A stretch of DNA of 64,000 bases from Paramecium octaurelia. Its lineage: Eukaryota; Ciliophora; Oligohymenophorea; Peniculida; Parameciidae. The position numbers and the translations under genes are program-made. The stretch is taken from assembly GCA_905182995.1 (NCBI GenBank), contig CAJJDP010000001.1, forward strand, positions 78,692 through 142,691. The letters run 5' to 3'. Below are positions 12,318-24,022 of the stretch, piece after piece. Each line of letters begins with the position of its first letter. Within the stretch, counting starts at the first letter, position 1. The notes beneath the pieces are model-generated. The model ran no database searches. It saw nothing but the letters and a program-made list of their open reading frames with translations, and had not been told where the DNA came from.

Positions 12318-12590
12318 TCAACTAAATATGAAGTCAATCAAGTTGCAATTTATAGACAATATCCTTTCTGGTTTCAGTCTTACTTTTGGATTTTATTGAG
12401 GACAAAGTACATTTAGGAGTGTTTTATCAAATTCATAAATTTCTATATTATTACTCTTTGCTGAGTGAATTAATCCATCTTTGATAAGAATAGAAAGGTG
12501 TTGATTAAGAAGAAACAGCTTTATTTATTCTGAGTCATTTATTCAAAAAGCATACCTTCATCAAAATAACATACTTTCAAATTAACGAAT
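12318..12590 (-). pseudogene. Orphan coding-like fragment
   Basis: A short minus-strand frame ends at the TGA at 12318. It encodes a protein-like segment that includes KVCYFDEEQIKLFLLNQH, DGLIHSAKS and IEIYEFDKTLLNVLC. A 26-nt intron ending in CAG joins two pieces cleanly, which argues for real coding ancestry. No ATG is available upstream before a TGA, so it looks like the remnant or 3' exons of a gene whose beginning is lost. It could alternatively belong to the MORN gene next to it through an intron I failed to place. Confidence 0.35.
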
Positions 12591-12762
12591 AATACCCTGA
12601 ATATAATGATAATTGGATTTCAATGAATAAAATGACTTTGTAACTTAAAATTAGGATTAATAATATGTTAAAATTATATCTTAATTATATTATATATTCC
12701 CTTAAATTTACTCGAATTTGAATAATTCACTTTAATAAATATTATAAAAAATTCTAAAAATA

Positions 12763-14081
12763 TCACATTATTGATTAAAGGTATTGTTATAAGTATTTAT
12801 GTTTTGATGTTCTTCTAATGAGATCGTTGATTTTGGCAGTTCGAATTAATTTCAAGATTGTTCTATCATCGGTTAGTTTACAATAATCTGGGTATTGGCA
12901 ATCTGTTGGAACTTTGATTGACAAGAATAACTCATATATAGAGATTGAATACATACTTATACACTTACTATATTAAGATGCTTGATTGCATAGTGTAACG
13001 GTGTTAATCCTGATAGGTCTTTGGAGAGTGGATTCGAATTGTATGTTATAAGCAATTTGATCATGTTCAAGTTATTCTTTTAGGTAGCAATGTGAAGGCC
13101 AGTCATTTGCTTCTCATCAAAGTCAAAGGCGTAAAGATTATTCTATTGGAGCAGCGTTTCTACTTTTTCAAGTAATCCTTTCTTCACGTAATATAAAAAC
13201 GAATAGGATCCCTATTGTTGAAATGGTTTGTATTGGGTCATTTTGTTATCTATCAAATCTTGGAGCGAGACTTACTGTTCTTTTGATCTTCCTAAGAGAA
13301 AGTGGACAATGTTTCTTAATTTCCTCTACCTCACACTTCTTAAGTATCGATGATCAAAATCCATGAGTTCTTCTTCATCGCCCTCCTTCAACATCTTTTT
13401 GAGAGCATAAGAGTAAATTTCTTTTTTGACATCAATATCATTTTTCACTTTAATCACTATAAATATCATACATTGCTTATAAATGTCTTTTTTGGAGTTA
13501 AGGTACCCTTTCATGGTAGGAGAGGATGGCTTGCTTAGAGAGGTATTAAAAAGCAACTGTTGTTTGGGACTCATGTCATTATTAATACTAATATTATCAT
13601 TTTCATCCTATGATATTTTGTTGCGAGTACCTTTCTGATTAAATCTTTCACTTCCTTACATCTGCAAAATTTGGATTTAATAGTTTTCACTTATTGGGGT
13701 TCAGGCGATTTGGGTTTAACGTTATTGGAAGATAGTCCCTTCATAAATTAATTAAAGTCTAAAAATGGTTTGACATTTGTGATTGATGGTTATCCATTTA
13801 AGAAGTTATTTCTTGCTAGAATGGATTTTGTTGATCTGCTGGGTCCGAATGCAGAAAATTACTGTGCCCTCACTAACGATAATGAAGTTCTTACGTAATG
13901 GTTGTGGAGGAGGGCCAACTCTAAATTTGTTTTAGGACTAAAAAAGTAAATCTTTAGGTGGAGAGCCTTTTGAAATGAATTTCGCAGTATTATTCCTATT
14001 TTCTTTGAGTTTTCTAAGAGCTTTATTCCCGGTGTATGTTCGCGTTACATTTCGGCCCTCAAAGGTTTGAGTTGATTGCAT
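12763..14081 (-). CDS. Ankyrin-repeat protein
   Basis: Protein of about 400 residues. The N-terminal third is basic and Pro/Ser-rich (from MQSTQTFEGRNVTRTYTGN), probably disordered. The middle is acidic and helical (MLKEGDEEELMDFDHRY). Ankyrin repeats follow, the clearest being KQMTGLHIATQKNNLNMIKL and LSGLTPLHYAIKHL, so a protein-binding scaffold is likely. The C-terminus (from VPTDCQYPDYCKLTDD) ends at 12763. At least four short introns are needed. One starts with GTG and one near the C-terminus ends in GAG, so exon joins there are tentative. The start at 14081 lies 35 nt from the stop of the next gene upstream. Confidence 0.72.
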
Positions 14082-14116
14082 GTATATTAATATCGATTTT
14101 ATTATTATTTTATATA

Positions 14117-15229
14117 TCACATACAATATTATTCCTGCTTTTATAGAAATATGAGATATTTTTCTGACTACTTTTCATTGAAAAGCGAGAAAAACCCAAT
14201 TTTTGTTTATAATAACCTCAACAATTCCTAATTCTTTGGAAATTCCATTAATTACTTTAGAAACCCTTATCCAAAATGTAACTTTATCAAAATTTAACAA
14301 TCTTTCTTGTACTTCTCTATGGATTCAGGGGCCAGTGACTATTACAACAAAGCCCAGATTTCAGCATTGCCATCAGAATACAGTAAATGATTGATCAATT
14401 GTTGAATTGCCTTATCAACCTGATCCAATTTCAAATAGCTTGAAACCAATAGAAATTAGAACCGGGAATCGTAGAGATCGACTTATTGCAAATTGTTCAA
14501 ATCTTATACTTCCAATTCTTTATCCATTTTTATCATCAAAGCCAACCATTCCTTCTTTAGAGTATAGCTTTCATTTATATAACAATCTTTCATCTATTTT
14601 AAAATCTATAGTTTATCTTCGTCCTCTTTGTAATTGATTAGTTTTAGTAACACAATTCCGTTCTTTATTTTAGTTAAATCAATTTCACTCTCTTAAATAA
14701 TTGATAATAATATCTCATATTCCAACATATTAATATAATTATGGTCGTAAGAATATTTTTCAATTTCAATCTAAAGTTTGTCATCATCAAGATGTGCTAA
14801 TGATCTCAACCATAAATTAAACTTGTATTTTTGAGGTGTTTCATTATTATAAAATTGCTAATACAATCCAGGGTTCTAAAAAATGATATTATTGTAATAG
14901 ATTAGTATATTTTTTAGTTCATTATTTCCTTGATAATTTGCATAAAAAAATTACCCTGTTAATTCTTTCAAAAGTAGTAAAATCACTCCACATAAATTTT
15001 CATACCTTTGTAATATTATCAATTGTACTTGCGAAGCATCACTAATTTTTGCAATAAAAATGCTAAAACTCTATTTTGTTTTGTTCTACTTGAAGTAAAA
15101 GGAGTATTAGGATGAAAAATAAAGAAATTTGCCTCTGGCTCTATTTAACCCATATGTTGTAATGCATGTTATTTATAATAATTCATTCTAAAGCAAAATA
15201 ATTTTAATCAATATTTAATTCCATTGCAT
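14117..15229 (-). CDS. Helical (TPR-like) hypothetical protein
   Basis: A single long frame of about 370 codons with no intron, running from the ATG at 15229 to the TGA at 14117. The product is Leu/Gln/Lys-rich and all-helical in appearance. The segment SSYLKLDQVDKAIQQLINHL followed by SDGNAEIWALLQQSL has the spacing of a tetratricopeptide repeat. No catalytic motif, signal peptide or membrane helix was seen. A scaffold or complex subunit is the likeliest role; I could not assign a family. The plus-strand frames over 14203-14637 are antisense shadows of this gene. Confidence 0.65.
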
Positions 15230-15330
15230 CCCAAGATGTTCACACAATTAGATATAGAACGTCAAGAATTTTATGTTAAAAATGATAGTATAATCTCTAA
15301 TAAATTTATTGATAACAAAATGCAAACTAA

Positions 15331-15745
15331 TCATTGAGCTGGATTGTTGGCCTTCAAGAAATCTTAGGCTTCAGTTATCGCCTCCAATGCCTTTGTCTTT
15401 TCTTCACTTGTATCAATCAAAGGATCATTAAGCTTGCCATCCTAATTATATTCGTAAGTATGTTACTAGCCAAACTTAGAGGTCATTCACAGATTCAACA
15501 AGTCTTCCAATAATATTGGGATACATCTGTACTGTTTCTTGTAGAACTTCCTCCTAAAATTATAAAAATAAAATTTGAACTTGTTTTTTGATGTCTGCTT
15601 CATCGACATTTTAGTTCTTAAGCTTCTGAATTCTTTCATTTTATTTCAATTCTTCCTTTTGATAACCGAAAAACTCTTTTTGAATTCTCTTGAGGGCTGC
15701 TGTTTTGATCTTAAGTTATTTTAAATCTTTGTTGTTCTCTGCCAT
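15331..15745 (-). CDS. TBCA: Tubulin-folding cofactor A
   Basis: About 120 residues, the normal length for tubulin-specific chaperone A, which binds beta-tubulin intermediates during alpha/beta-tubulin folding. Recognisable family features are the N-terminal QLKIKTAALKRIQKE, the central DIKKQ block, and the second and third helices (EEVLQETVQMYPNIIGRL; EEKTKALEAITEAQDFLKA). Together they make the three-helix bundle. Two introns of 25-27 nt are present. The first begins with GTT rather than GTA and lies after DIKKQ, and it could also be read through in frame. The start at 15745 gives MAENNKDL. A ciliate makes large amounts of tubulin, so the cofactor is expected. Confidence 0.85.
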
Positions 15746-15951
15746 TATATTTTTATATTGTAAAATTTAAAGATAAATTCAACTTTAGAACTTTATGAAA
15801 TTTGATAATTTTGAACCAAAGCATTCCTCAAAATTCTATCATTTTGACCAGTTTAATTGCCATGAATTTTAAAAGGCATATATTTTTTACAACCCTTAGG
15901 ATCAAGTTTTGATCTAACATAATTCAGTTTATAAAAAACGATAATTATATT

Positions 15952-16667
15952 ATGATAATTTTAGTTATTGGATGCTTATTGGTAGCGAATGCATTGCCAG
16001 GTGACTCTTGTTAGACCACAGCAAAGGGAATATTTGCTAAAAGGCAAGCCGAATTTGAAGAATAACTCAATAGATTGAGAAATGAAGTAGCATAAGGAAG
16101 AAGAAAGAATCATGTTGGTGAAATGGATTATGCAGCAAACATGAATGTTGTTGAATGGCAATAAGGGATTGCAAATGCTGCATAGTCATGTTCAGAAAGA
16201 TGTCCAGATTCTCTCGAAACCTGCAGACAAGTAGATTAACAAAAAGTATTAAAATTAGTTAACAACTCGTTATGGAGCTCTACATAAATTCAGAACTGTT
16301 CATTCAGTAAGCCAAGAATGGGAACCACGAGAGATTTATCAAAAGTGGATGGATGATAACAAGGGTGAATAATTAGTGATTGCGAGAATGAAATATTTCG
16401 GGTGCGGACGTGCTTTGAAAAAGAATATCGATAAATTTATAGAATACGTTGTTTGTTTCTTTGATGAGGTACTGAATATCATAGATTACAAAGGCTCCTC
16501 GCAAGGGAATTGTTCCTTATGTCTCTGCCACTCAGAAAACAATAGGGTCAGCATGTGAAAAAGGAAGATCAAGCACTTATTCAGGATTATGCAAAACAAC
16601 AATATATCAATAAAAAATATTTGATGGAATAAGGTTTAGTAAATATACTCTGGTTGAAAGCAAGTGA
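15952..16667 (+). CDS. Secreted CAP/SCP-family protein
   Basis: The N-terminus is a clear signal peptide (MIILVIGCLLVANALP), so the product is secreted or delivered to a vacuole or granule. The mature part matches the CAP (SCP/PR-1) fold: NHVGEMDYAANMNVVEWQQG is the conserved first helix with its His, IYQKWMDDN resembles the Glu/Trp block, and YFGCGRALKK with YVVCFFDE corresponds to the GCG...VCxY motifs. Numerous cysteines fit disulphides. Two introns are needed: 28 nt (GTA...TAG) near 16230-16258, and 25 nt at 16469-16493 ending in AAG. Without the second the frame stops early. CAP proteins in ciliates are often secreted, but a specific role cannot be given. Confidence 0.75.
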
Positions 16668-16770
16668 TATCTTATATATATAAAATAATATTGAATATAA
16701 GAAATATAAGAGAATTTCATAATAATGATAATAACCAATCCAGTCAAAATTATACGAATAGTTTTTTCAC

Positions 16771-17034
16771 TCAATTTCCTTTAACTATAAATTTCACCTA
16801 TAAATTATTGTAGACAGACAAGAGAGACTGAATAAATAAGTTACACAATAGGTTTTGATCATCCAATTTAATCTGCTAATCTCTAATCTAAAATTTGTTC
16901 ATCTTCTTAGAGGATTTATACTTGGCAGATATTTTGAATGCATGGAGATAGCCATAATTAATTTGGATTTCAGCCTAAGGTACTGAAATGTAAAATATTG
17001 ATTAATATATTATAAACACTTTGATATAATTCAT
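16771..17034 (-). CDS. Possible small protein or extra 3' exon
   Basis: A minus-strand frame of 88 codons from the ATG at 17034 to the TGA at 16771. It contains protein-like sequence (HAFKISAKYKSSKKMNKF, then IRDQQIKLDDQNLLCNLF). Its ATG overlaps the stop of the ataxin-2-like gene as ATGA. It may therefore be a separate short gene, or a terminal exon of that gene reached by an intron I could not define. No family recognised. Confidence 0.3.
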
Positions 17035-18107
17035 TTTTTGAGTTTCTCTTTTTTGTTTTTGGTTGGATCTGGGTGCATGTTTTACCATTTATATCCTTCA
17101 ACTGCATTAATGAAATTAGAAAGCATTAATTTAGGAATATTATTAGTGGTAGTCTATTAGAATTTGAATCTAATTAGTTGATAAATAACAAATTACTTTG
17201 TTGTGGCTTCTTAATTAAGTGGCTTAATCTTAGGTAATTGTTCAGGCTCATCCGAAATTAGATTTGTTGGTTCTAATAGTTTCTCGACGTACGATATTTT
17301 GTTATTTTTTTCTTTTTGCTTATTTGAATTGAAAAATTTAATTGGAGCAGAACCTATTTGGGTTGGCATTGTCTATTGAACTTGGATTATTTATTAGGGT
17401 TATTCCCTGATGACTTCTGAGTAAGCTTATTCCTCATCGTCTAATTGCTTTAGATTTCGCTCCTCTAGGACATGTTTATTTGATGTGTCATTTTTCAATT
17501 CTTTTTCACATTTTTCTGCATATAGTCTCAAATCTTCAGTTACAGGCGCAATCAATTTAGTTGTATACTTATTTTCATCATATGTAGGTTCGATACCAAA
17601 TTTCTTAATTGCTTCAAATTGATCAAAGTTTTTCACTGCTTGATCTTCTAAATTTGAAGCATCCACATTCTGTTCCCATCTCACAAAAGTCTTTGTTTTT
17701 TTCTCAGATTTGGATTTCTCAACAACCTGAGATTGTGACGTTTGATTTTGCACTTTCAAATAAGTTAAATCCTTGAATTGCACTAGCTTATTATCATTAG
17801 ATTCATTAGTTGCCAAATTGCGAGTATAGTTGAATACCAGCTTTTGTTCATTTGGTTATATGAGTTTTATTTATCCTTCATATTGAGTCCCATTGATATC
17901 TTAATATTGGACGCACTCTTAGGATTTGAGAACTAAAAAAAAATGAGCCAAGTTGGCTTACATTTATTCAGAAATAATCATATAATTTATATATAATTAT
18001 AAATCAAAGTCTTAATTTTGTTTCTAGTTATGCATATCAATCAAAGTATATCCACTAATTTGATTTTCATATTTAGCCTGTAATAAATTCTCTAAACTTT
18101 TTGACAT
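17031..18107 (-). CDS. Ataxin-2-like RNA-binding protein (LsmAD)
   Basis: The central part matches the LsmAD segment of ataxin-2/Pbp1: FDQFEAIKKFGIEPTYDE, then KYTTKL. Upstream is an Lsm-like strand pair (INGTQYEGQIKLIQPNEQ, then LVFNYTRNL), so the usual Lsm plus LsmAD order is kept. Downstream is a Gln/Lys/Pro-rich low-complexity tail, where ataxin-2 proteins normally recruit poly(A)-binding protein. I saw no convincing PAM2 motif. The family acts in mRNA stability and stress granules. Introns of 27-29 nt occur in both halves. The N-terminus is uncertain: the frame change before the Lsm strands is not fully resolved, and 18107 is the best candidate ATG. The stop is at 17031-17033. Confidence 0.72.
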
Positions 18108-18569
18108 TGGTGATACGATAGATTTTGTATAAAATGCCTTCCTATGTATTATTCTATAAATGTTAGATATCAAATTCCCTCAATGTTTTAGGAAGTTAGA
18201 CCATAATAGTATTGCATTGCCTACTTTTATGAGTAAAAACCAAAGAACATTATAACATGAGAAATTAAGAAAAATGTAAAATTCAATTAGTTTATATAAA
18301 ATAAGATTGAATATTTTCTATTTTATGTATCCAATACTGTCCTATTTTAATAATTAATTTGAATATTTATTAAATTTTCAATTTATTTTGTACTTAGTAT
18401 CTTTGTTAAATTCTTTGAGGTAAATATAAAGTAGAAGCATCTTGCAATCCTATAGAAACAACACTTAGATGTGAGCAGACCAATATGAATATCCATTTGC
18501 CCTTTTGACTGAATTCTGAACAATAGCACCTAATTCATTTATTAAATTATATTAATATATTAAGCAATT
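18108..18569. other. A+T-rich non-coding stretch between divergent genes
   Basis: About 460 nt between the likely start of the ataxin-2-like gene (minus) and the start of the PAS membrane protein (plus). No protein-like frame seen. It presumably holds both promoters. Confidence 0.45.
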
Positions 18570-21500
18570 ATGAATAATTTGGAGAACTTTAAACTGAGTT
18601 TGCAGTAGAAACTGGAGAATAGACTACAGTTCATTATAGGCTTCACACAATTTTGTTTAATGAAAGAAAACTATTTCCTCTGGATATTAGCGATGATAGT
18701 GAGTGTCCTTTAAAAAGTTGCCATAATAAAATTAGCTCCTTTGCTTAACGATTTTAATGGAACGTCTGGACCGTAAGACTTGGAATTACTATTTAAAATC
18801 TGTGTTCCAACAATTTATTTGCCTGAGAATTTAGGACCAGATTATTTGATTGCATGTTAGAGTGTATTCATTGCATTATTTTCCATACCAGCCATTTTAG
18901 TTGGAGTGAGTATGTCTGATGAAATTACATTTTTTAAATAAACCAAGTTTAAGAATAAAAGACAATTAAATATCAGTCAGAGTGACAATCTCAGTGATTG
19001 CATTCAGATTATGCATTAGATCTACAATTAAAACTCTTATATAGAAGGATTCCAACATCGTTTGATGTCAGACTAATCAAATACATCGCTTTAAATAATC
19101 AGGCTCAGATAAATAGCAATATTTCTGAATTATTTTCCTCATGTTTTCTTAATTCCCATTCTCTATTTCTTATTATAAATCAACTTAGTATTAGACAAGG
19201 CAGATCAAACATAATAAATTGTTGGATAAATATTGAATATCATATTGGCTATTGAAACTTTGATAATTTCAGGTTTGTCATTAGTGTGGTGTTAGGTGTC
19301 ATTCACCTTGCATGAATCCAACTTCATGAGACTGAGATTTTCATACTTATAATGGCTCTATATAGGATTTAGCATAGTGCCCATATTGATCAGTTACTCC
19401 TATGTAAGAGCAGGCAACTTTATATAGGAAGATGATTTTATTCACATAGTCAATTTGATATTTGTAATAATTGCATTTCTCATTGACACTTTGGATGCTT
19501 ATCTAACATTGCCCTATGTATAGAAATTTAAATATTCCACAAATGTATTTATGAGGGCAATCGTACTTTGTTTGACCATATTATTCATTTGCAGACTAAC
19601 CGACTAACAAATTATCTGTTTATCTTTTATAATTGCTCCATGTCTAAGCAGACTATTGATTGTTCTTCAGGATAGCAGAATTGAAAATGTGCTTACGTCA
19701 ACTTTAAAGAAGGAAAAGTCTATTCAAGTTACTGCCAGTCTCTAATAATAACCTCAATAAACTTTACATACTCACGAGTCTGAGTAAGGATTACGAATTG
19801 AAAGTGAGAATATCAAATATAAGGATTTCTAATCAAACATCATCAAATAATATGATATGTCCTACTTCATTCATTTTATTAGAGCAGTCCAATTGATGAG
19901 GTTGTCAGAGATTGGAGTATTAACCAGAAATTCAGGAGTGGAGTTGAAGAATGAAAGATCTAAGATTCTTATGGTGTGTATCATATTGTTGAAGACTCAT
20001 ACTGAAAATTGTAATAATCAATATTGTTTTTGTCGTGGTCTAAAGGGCGAAAAGAGAAAGATCATAGAGAAATATGAGATAGTTAAAGAAATGAGAATGT
20101 ATGATGATTTTAAAATACTCAATATTCAATTTTATGTTGAATTGATTATGAGATATTTAAGAGATTACTCTAAGCTAGTCTTCTAAACTGAAATACGCAA
20201 GGCACATCCCAATATTATTTATTTGATATAGATCCTAGTGTTTTTATGCAATTCTGATGAGTGTTATCAGGCGTAATTGTAAATACTTGATTTGAAACAT
20301 TTATTGGAGAAGGGAAGTTCTTTGCAACAGAGATTAGCTTTCGAACTACTGAAGAGCTATTCAAAATATCAAATTCTACACAGATTCAAGGAGGATATCA
20401 CTAGATAATCAATAGAGTTAACATTGAAATATGAAGATTATAGATACACAGAATTGGAGAGGGATCGGCTATTGAAATTAGTATTTACAAATTTGTAACA
20501 TAAAAAACAGTTTCTAATAAAATTAAATGATGAAACTCATAGTTATGAGTCACTTGAAGGATTATATTTGCAATTAAACAAATAAAATTGTAAGATTTAA
20601 AAAGAACTGGAATATTTTAATTTATATTCGCCAGGAAGAACATCCCTGTATTGTTACATGCTTTATTGCCTCGAAGTGACAAATAATTATGATCAATTTA
20701 TTAAACTATGCAATTTAATCAATACAAGGGAAAGTAAGTTTTTTGAATACCCATCTTTTTATTATAAAACTGAGGAGTAATCTTATAAGGTTGGCTATAT
20801 GTCCCTTAATCTAACATAATCACATATGAAGAGAGGTGAAATCATTAATTTCTCGAAGAATTTTCCATCTTTTGTAGGGTATACTTCTGAAGAATTTAGA
20901 TAACAAGTAAAATCGTTAGATCAACTCTGTTATCCAAGTTTAATCAAAGCGCATGATGAGATGATGGAGATGTTTGTGATAACAAATAGACCTATGGTTT
21001 TTAGATAGCCATTGCCATTCTTAACATAACAATAAACTCCAGGAGTATTGAGTTATTTGGAAATCTTTATAGATATCAGTTTTAATTTCTCATCAAATGT
21101 TCTACCATCCTTTTGTTTCATGAAAGAAATCAAATAAGGTATTAGATAGGATGGATTGAGTGGATTTATTCTATTGGATTCCAAATAAAACATAGAGGGA
21201 ATTACTAATAATGCTTTAGACTGTTTTGAAATGAGCAATCCATCAAAGTTATTAGGAAAGTCTATAAATTAGTTTATACCAAATTTTAACTCTTTAGATG
21301 CTTAATTACAAAATTATTTGGAAGAATACTAAAAGGAGAATGGCGTAACTGGAACATTAACAACAGCAAATAAATTGGTTTAACATTTCAATGCTTCCCA
21401 AGATTCTATTGAAATGATATTAGACAAGGATACTAAATATCAATTGGATTTAGAAGTCCAAATGTCATACTCCCTTGTGAATAGGATTGTATTTAAAGTA

Positions 21501-23737
21501 TATGTGTTAAAAATCAGATCGCCATATAAATTAGGAGCAGTTTGTTCAGATGAATCCCCTTTGTCTTAGTCTTTGGATGAATATAGTTCCGAATTCGAAG
21601 GTATCAAGTTAAAGGATTACGTAATGCCTGGAGCAGGAGATAACGAGATCCCTCAATTCACTTCTCAGCCAGATCCAATAACCTTGCGTAGTTAAATGGT
21701 TCCAGCTGAATAGGATAATTAGCCCTTAAGACAACAGGAATTCTTATGTAGTGACCATCACGATATCGTATCTAAGCAAGATTCAAGTGAAAAGGATTTA
21801 GAATCACCAGAGTAACCTCATAAATAAATCTACATCAATAGCATCAGCAGTAACTCATCGAAACAAAGTGAAATCTAAAGGATTTTAGTTAAATCTCATT
21901 TTTATCGTAAGTTCTCTGAAATGAATACTAAACCTAAATTGCTATATGCTCTACTTTTCATCAATATCTTTTCTTTGTCTGCCATCCTAGGATTTGCAAC
22001 TGCAAGTTCGATTCTATATGCAAATTGGTAGAGCAACATAAGAAGCAACATTTATATTTTATAAGCTTTTACGATGACTGCATATAGTAGAGCCACGATG
22101 TAGGGATCAATGACTTTGATATAATACATTTAGATAAGTTCCAATTTATCAGAATTTGGAATGTATTATGATTACAATGCTACTCTACTTGGGCAGTTGT
22201 AGACAGTCTTGGATAGAAATATCGAAATATTTTCAACAAAAATGGATGAATATTCAGAAAATTCAATTATTAGGGCTGTGTTTTCAACAATAGAATTAGA
22301 ATAATTGGATATTTTTGAGAATGTAGACAAAACAGTAAAGGGTTGGACTGCTCTGTTTTAGTTGATGTATATGATAAGGTCATTACATATCACTGATTTT
22401 AGCGATAACTTTTAATTTTTTAAGTCCATCTTATACTTATTGAGATCATATAGTAAGTACAAGAATGCTTATTCACTTTTGAATACTAGATTCACGGATG
22501 AAATTAATTCAATTTTGGGGTCTCAGGATAACATCATCGATTATGTTGCTTTTACTTTTATTGCAGTGTATGTAGTGTATTTCTGTATCGCATTTCTCCT
22601 ATAATATTCATATATTTAATTATGTAAGAAGTACATACGATGCTCAGAGTAAATCTCACATTCTGCAATTACTAGTGAATTAAATCACGTGAACTAATTG
22701 CTATTGATTAATCAAGATGTATTTATGTTATATAAATTGATTAGCATTTTGATCTTTATGAGTACCATTTCTCATTAAAAGATAAGTTCCATCCAGAGGA
22801 AGAAGAAAAACAGAATATTAACTATTAGAGTGGAGGTTCTACCACTCATAATAACAATAATAATAATAATAATAACAACAAGAAATTTATAAAGGTTTAA
22901 GAGCAATTCAATGTAAAAAGGTAACTTACATTTAGTTTTCATTTAATTTCCTTTACCATTTCATTGGTGACTTTCTTATTAATAAGAATGAGTGATAAAT
23001 AATAAATTAGTGATCTGGAGTCAAAATTGGCAATCTATCAAAAATGTATTACTTTTACAGAAAGCCTCTCAGAAGCATGTTTAACTAATTTCATATTGCA
23101 AAGCAATAAATATTTGGTGCAAAACGAACTTATAAATCCTGAAGATCCAGCTTAATTTTTTATTTATACCAATGAAAGTTACACAATAGCGAATACAATC
23201 TTAGGAGATATCCTTTACTCAGAAGGAACAGTTTCTGAAGAGTTAAAGGTTCTATTTTCAAGTAATGTGTGTCCAGTTGTCAATGAGCCTGAAATCTGTG
23301 TGACTGTAAATAATGGAGAGCTATAATAAGGACTATTATTGCCGTCTTAAGATATATTTTAAATTTTGAGAGAAAATATAGATTTATACTAGATTTCAGG
23401 TTAGGCAACACAAATGCTTTAATTGAGACATATGTTATCGGAAAGCTTCATAATCGATGCGGTAAGTAATTTTGTTGATACAGTTCGATAGACTATTGAG
23501 AAAGGAATCTTGGATAGCAACAACGTCAAATTAACGATTTCAATTATATTTTACCTTTTCATTATTCTGATAAATCTGGCTTAGATTTGGTTTATTCATT
23601 AATCTATCAAGAACAAATTGTGGGGTATTCGACAATTTGTATATTTGTTACCACCTAAAGCGTTGTACAACGAAGATAGTTTTTATAAAACTCTCACCTA
23701 TTTACTGAAAATTGAAAATTAAATACTATATATGTGA
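18570..23737 (+). CDS. Large polytopic membrane protein with internal PAS domain
   Basis: About 1,700 residues. The N-terminal third (18.57-19.75 kb) has about eight to ten hydrophobic helices. A long cytosolic region follows. Within it, 20.7-21.3 kb encodes a PAS-type domain: KRGEIINFSKNFPSFVGYTS, KSLDQLCYPSLIKAHDEMME, then GVLSYLEIFIDISFNF. The C-terminal third (21.9-23.7 kb) has further membrane helices. This layout and the YLEIFIDI block resemble the tiny-macrocysts-like (TmcB/TmcC) family found in amoebae and ciliates; that is a family-level guess. A PAS domain inside a membrane protein suggests a receptor or sensor. Several short introns occur near the start. A poly-Asn run is encoded near 22850. 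Start 18570; stop 23735-23737. Confidence 0.7.
22848..22881 (+). repeat. AAT/AAC trinucleotide repeat encoding poly-Asn
   Basis: A short run of AAT and AAC triplets inside the C-terminal half of the PAS membrane protein gives about ten consecutive asparagines followed by lysines. It lies in a hydrophilic loop and keeps the frame. Confidence 0.8.
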
Positions 23738-24022
23738 AAAATCTTATTAATAAATTTATTTAATATCCTAAGTCAACTTATTTCGATTCTTAATTCTTAT
23801 ACAAGTCAGGAATAGAAAGCCTATTTTGAAAAATAAGAATACAACATTTATACTCAAACCAAAAAAATGAGAAATTTTAATTATCAATTGAAATAAATCA
23901 TGCATGTATAATTTAGATTGGAACTATCTATAATCTAAAAGAACTAATGAATGGAAATCTTGGGATTCTAATAACTAGTATGAAATAAACTTATACAAAT
24001 ATAATATATATATAAATATTAA

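Noticed and set aside
14203-14637. Two plus-strand open frames
   Set aside because: They lie opposite an intact minus-strand gene of about 370 codons with helical-repeat sequence; the plus-strand products show no motif.
16469-16484. A 16-nt intron in the CAP gene
   Set aside because: A 16-nt GTA...TAG segment would restore the frame, but a 25-nt intron ending in AAG does so too, lies in the normal size range and gives a better match to the CAP motif.
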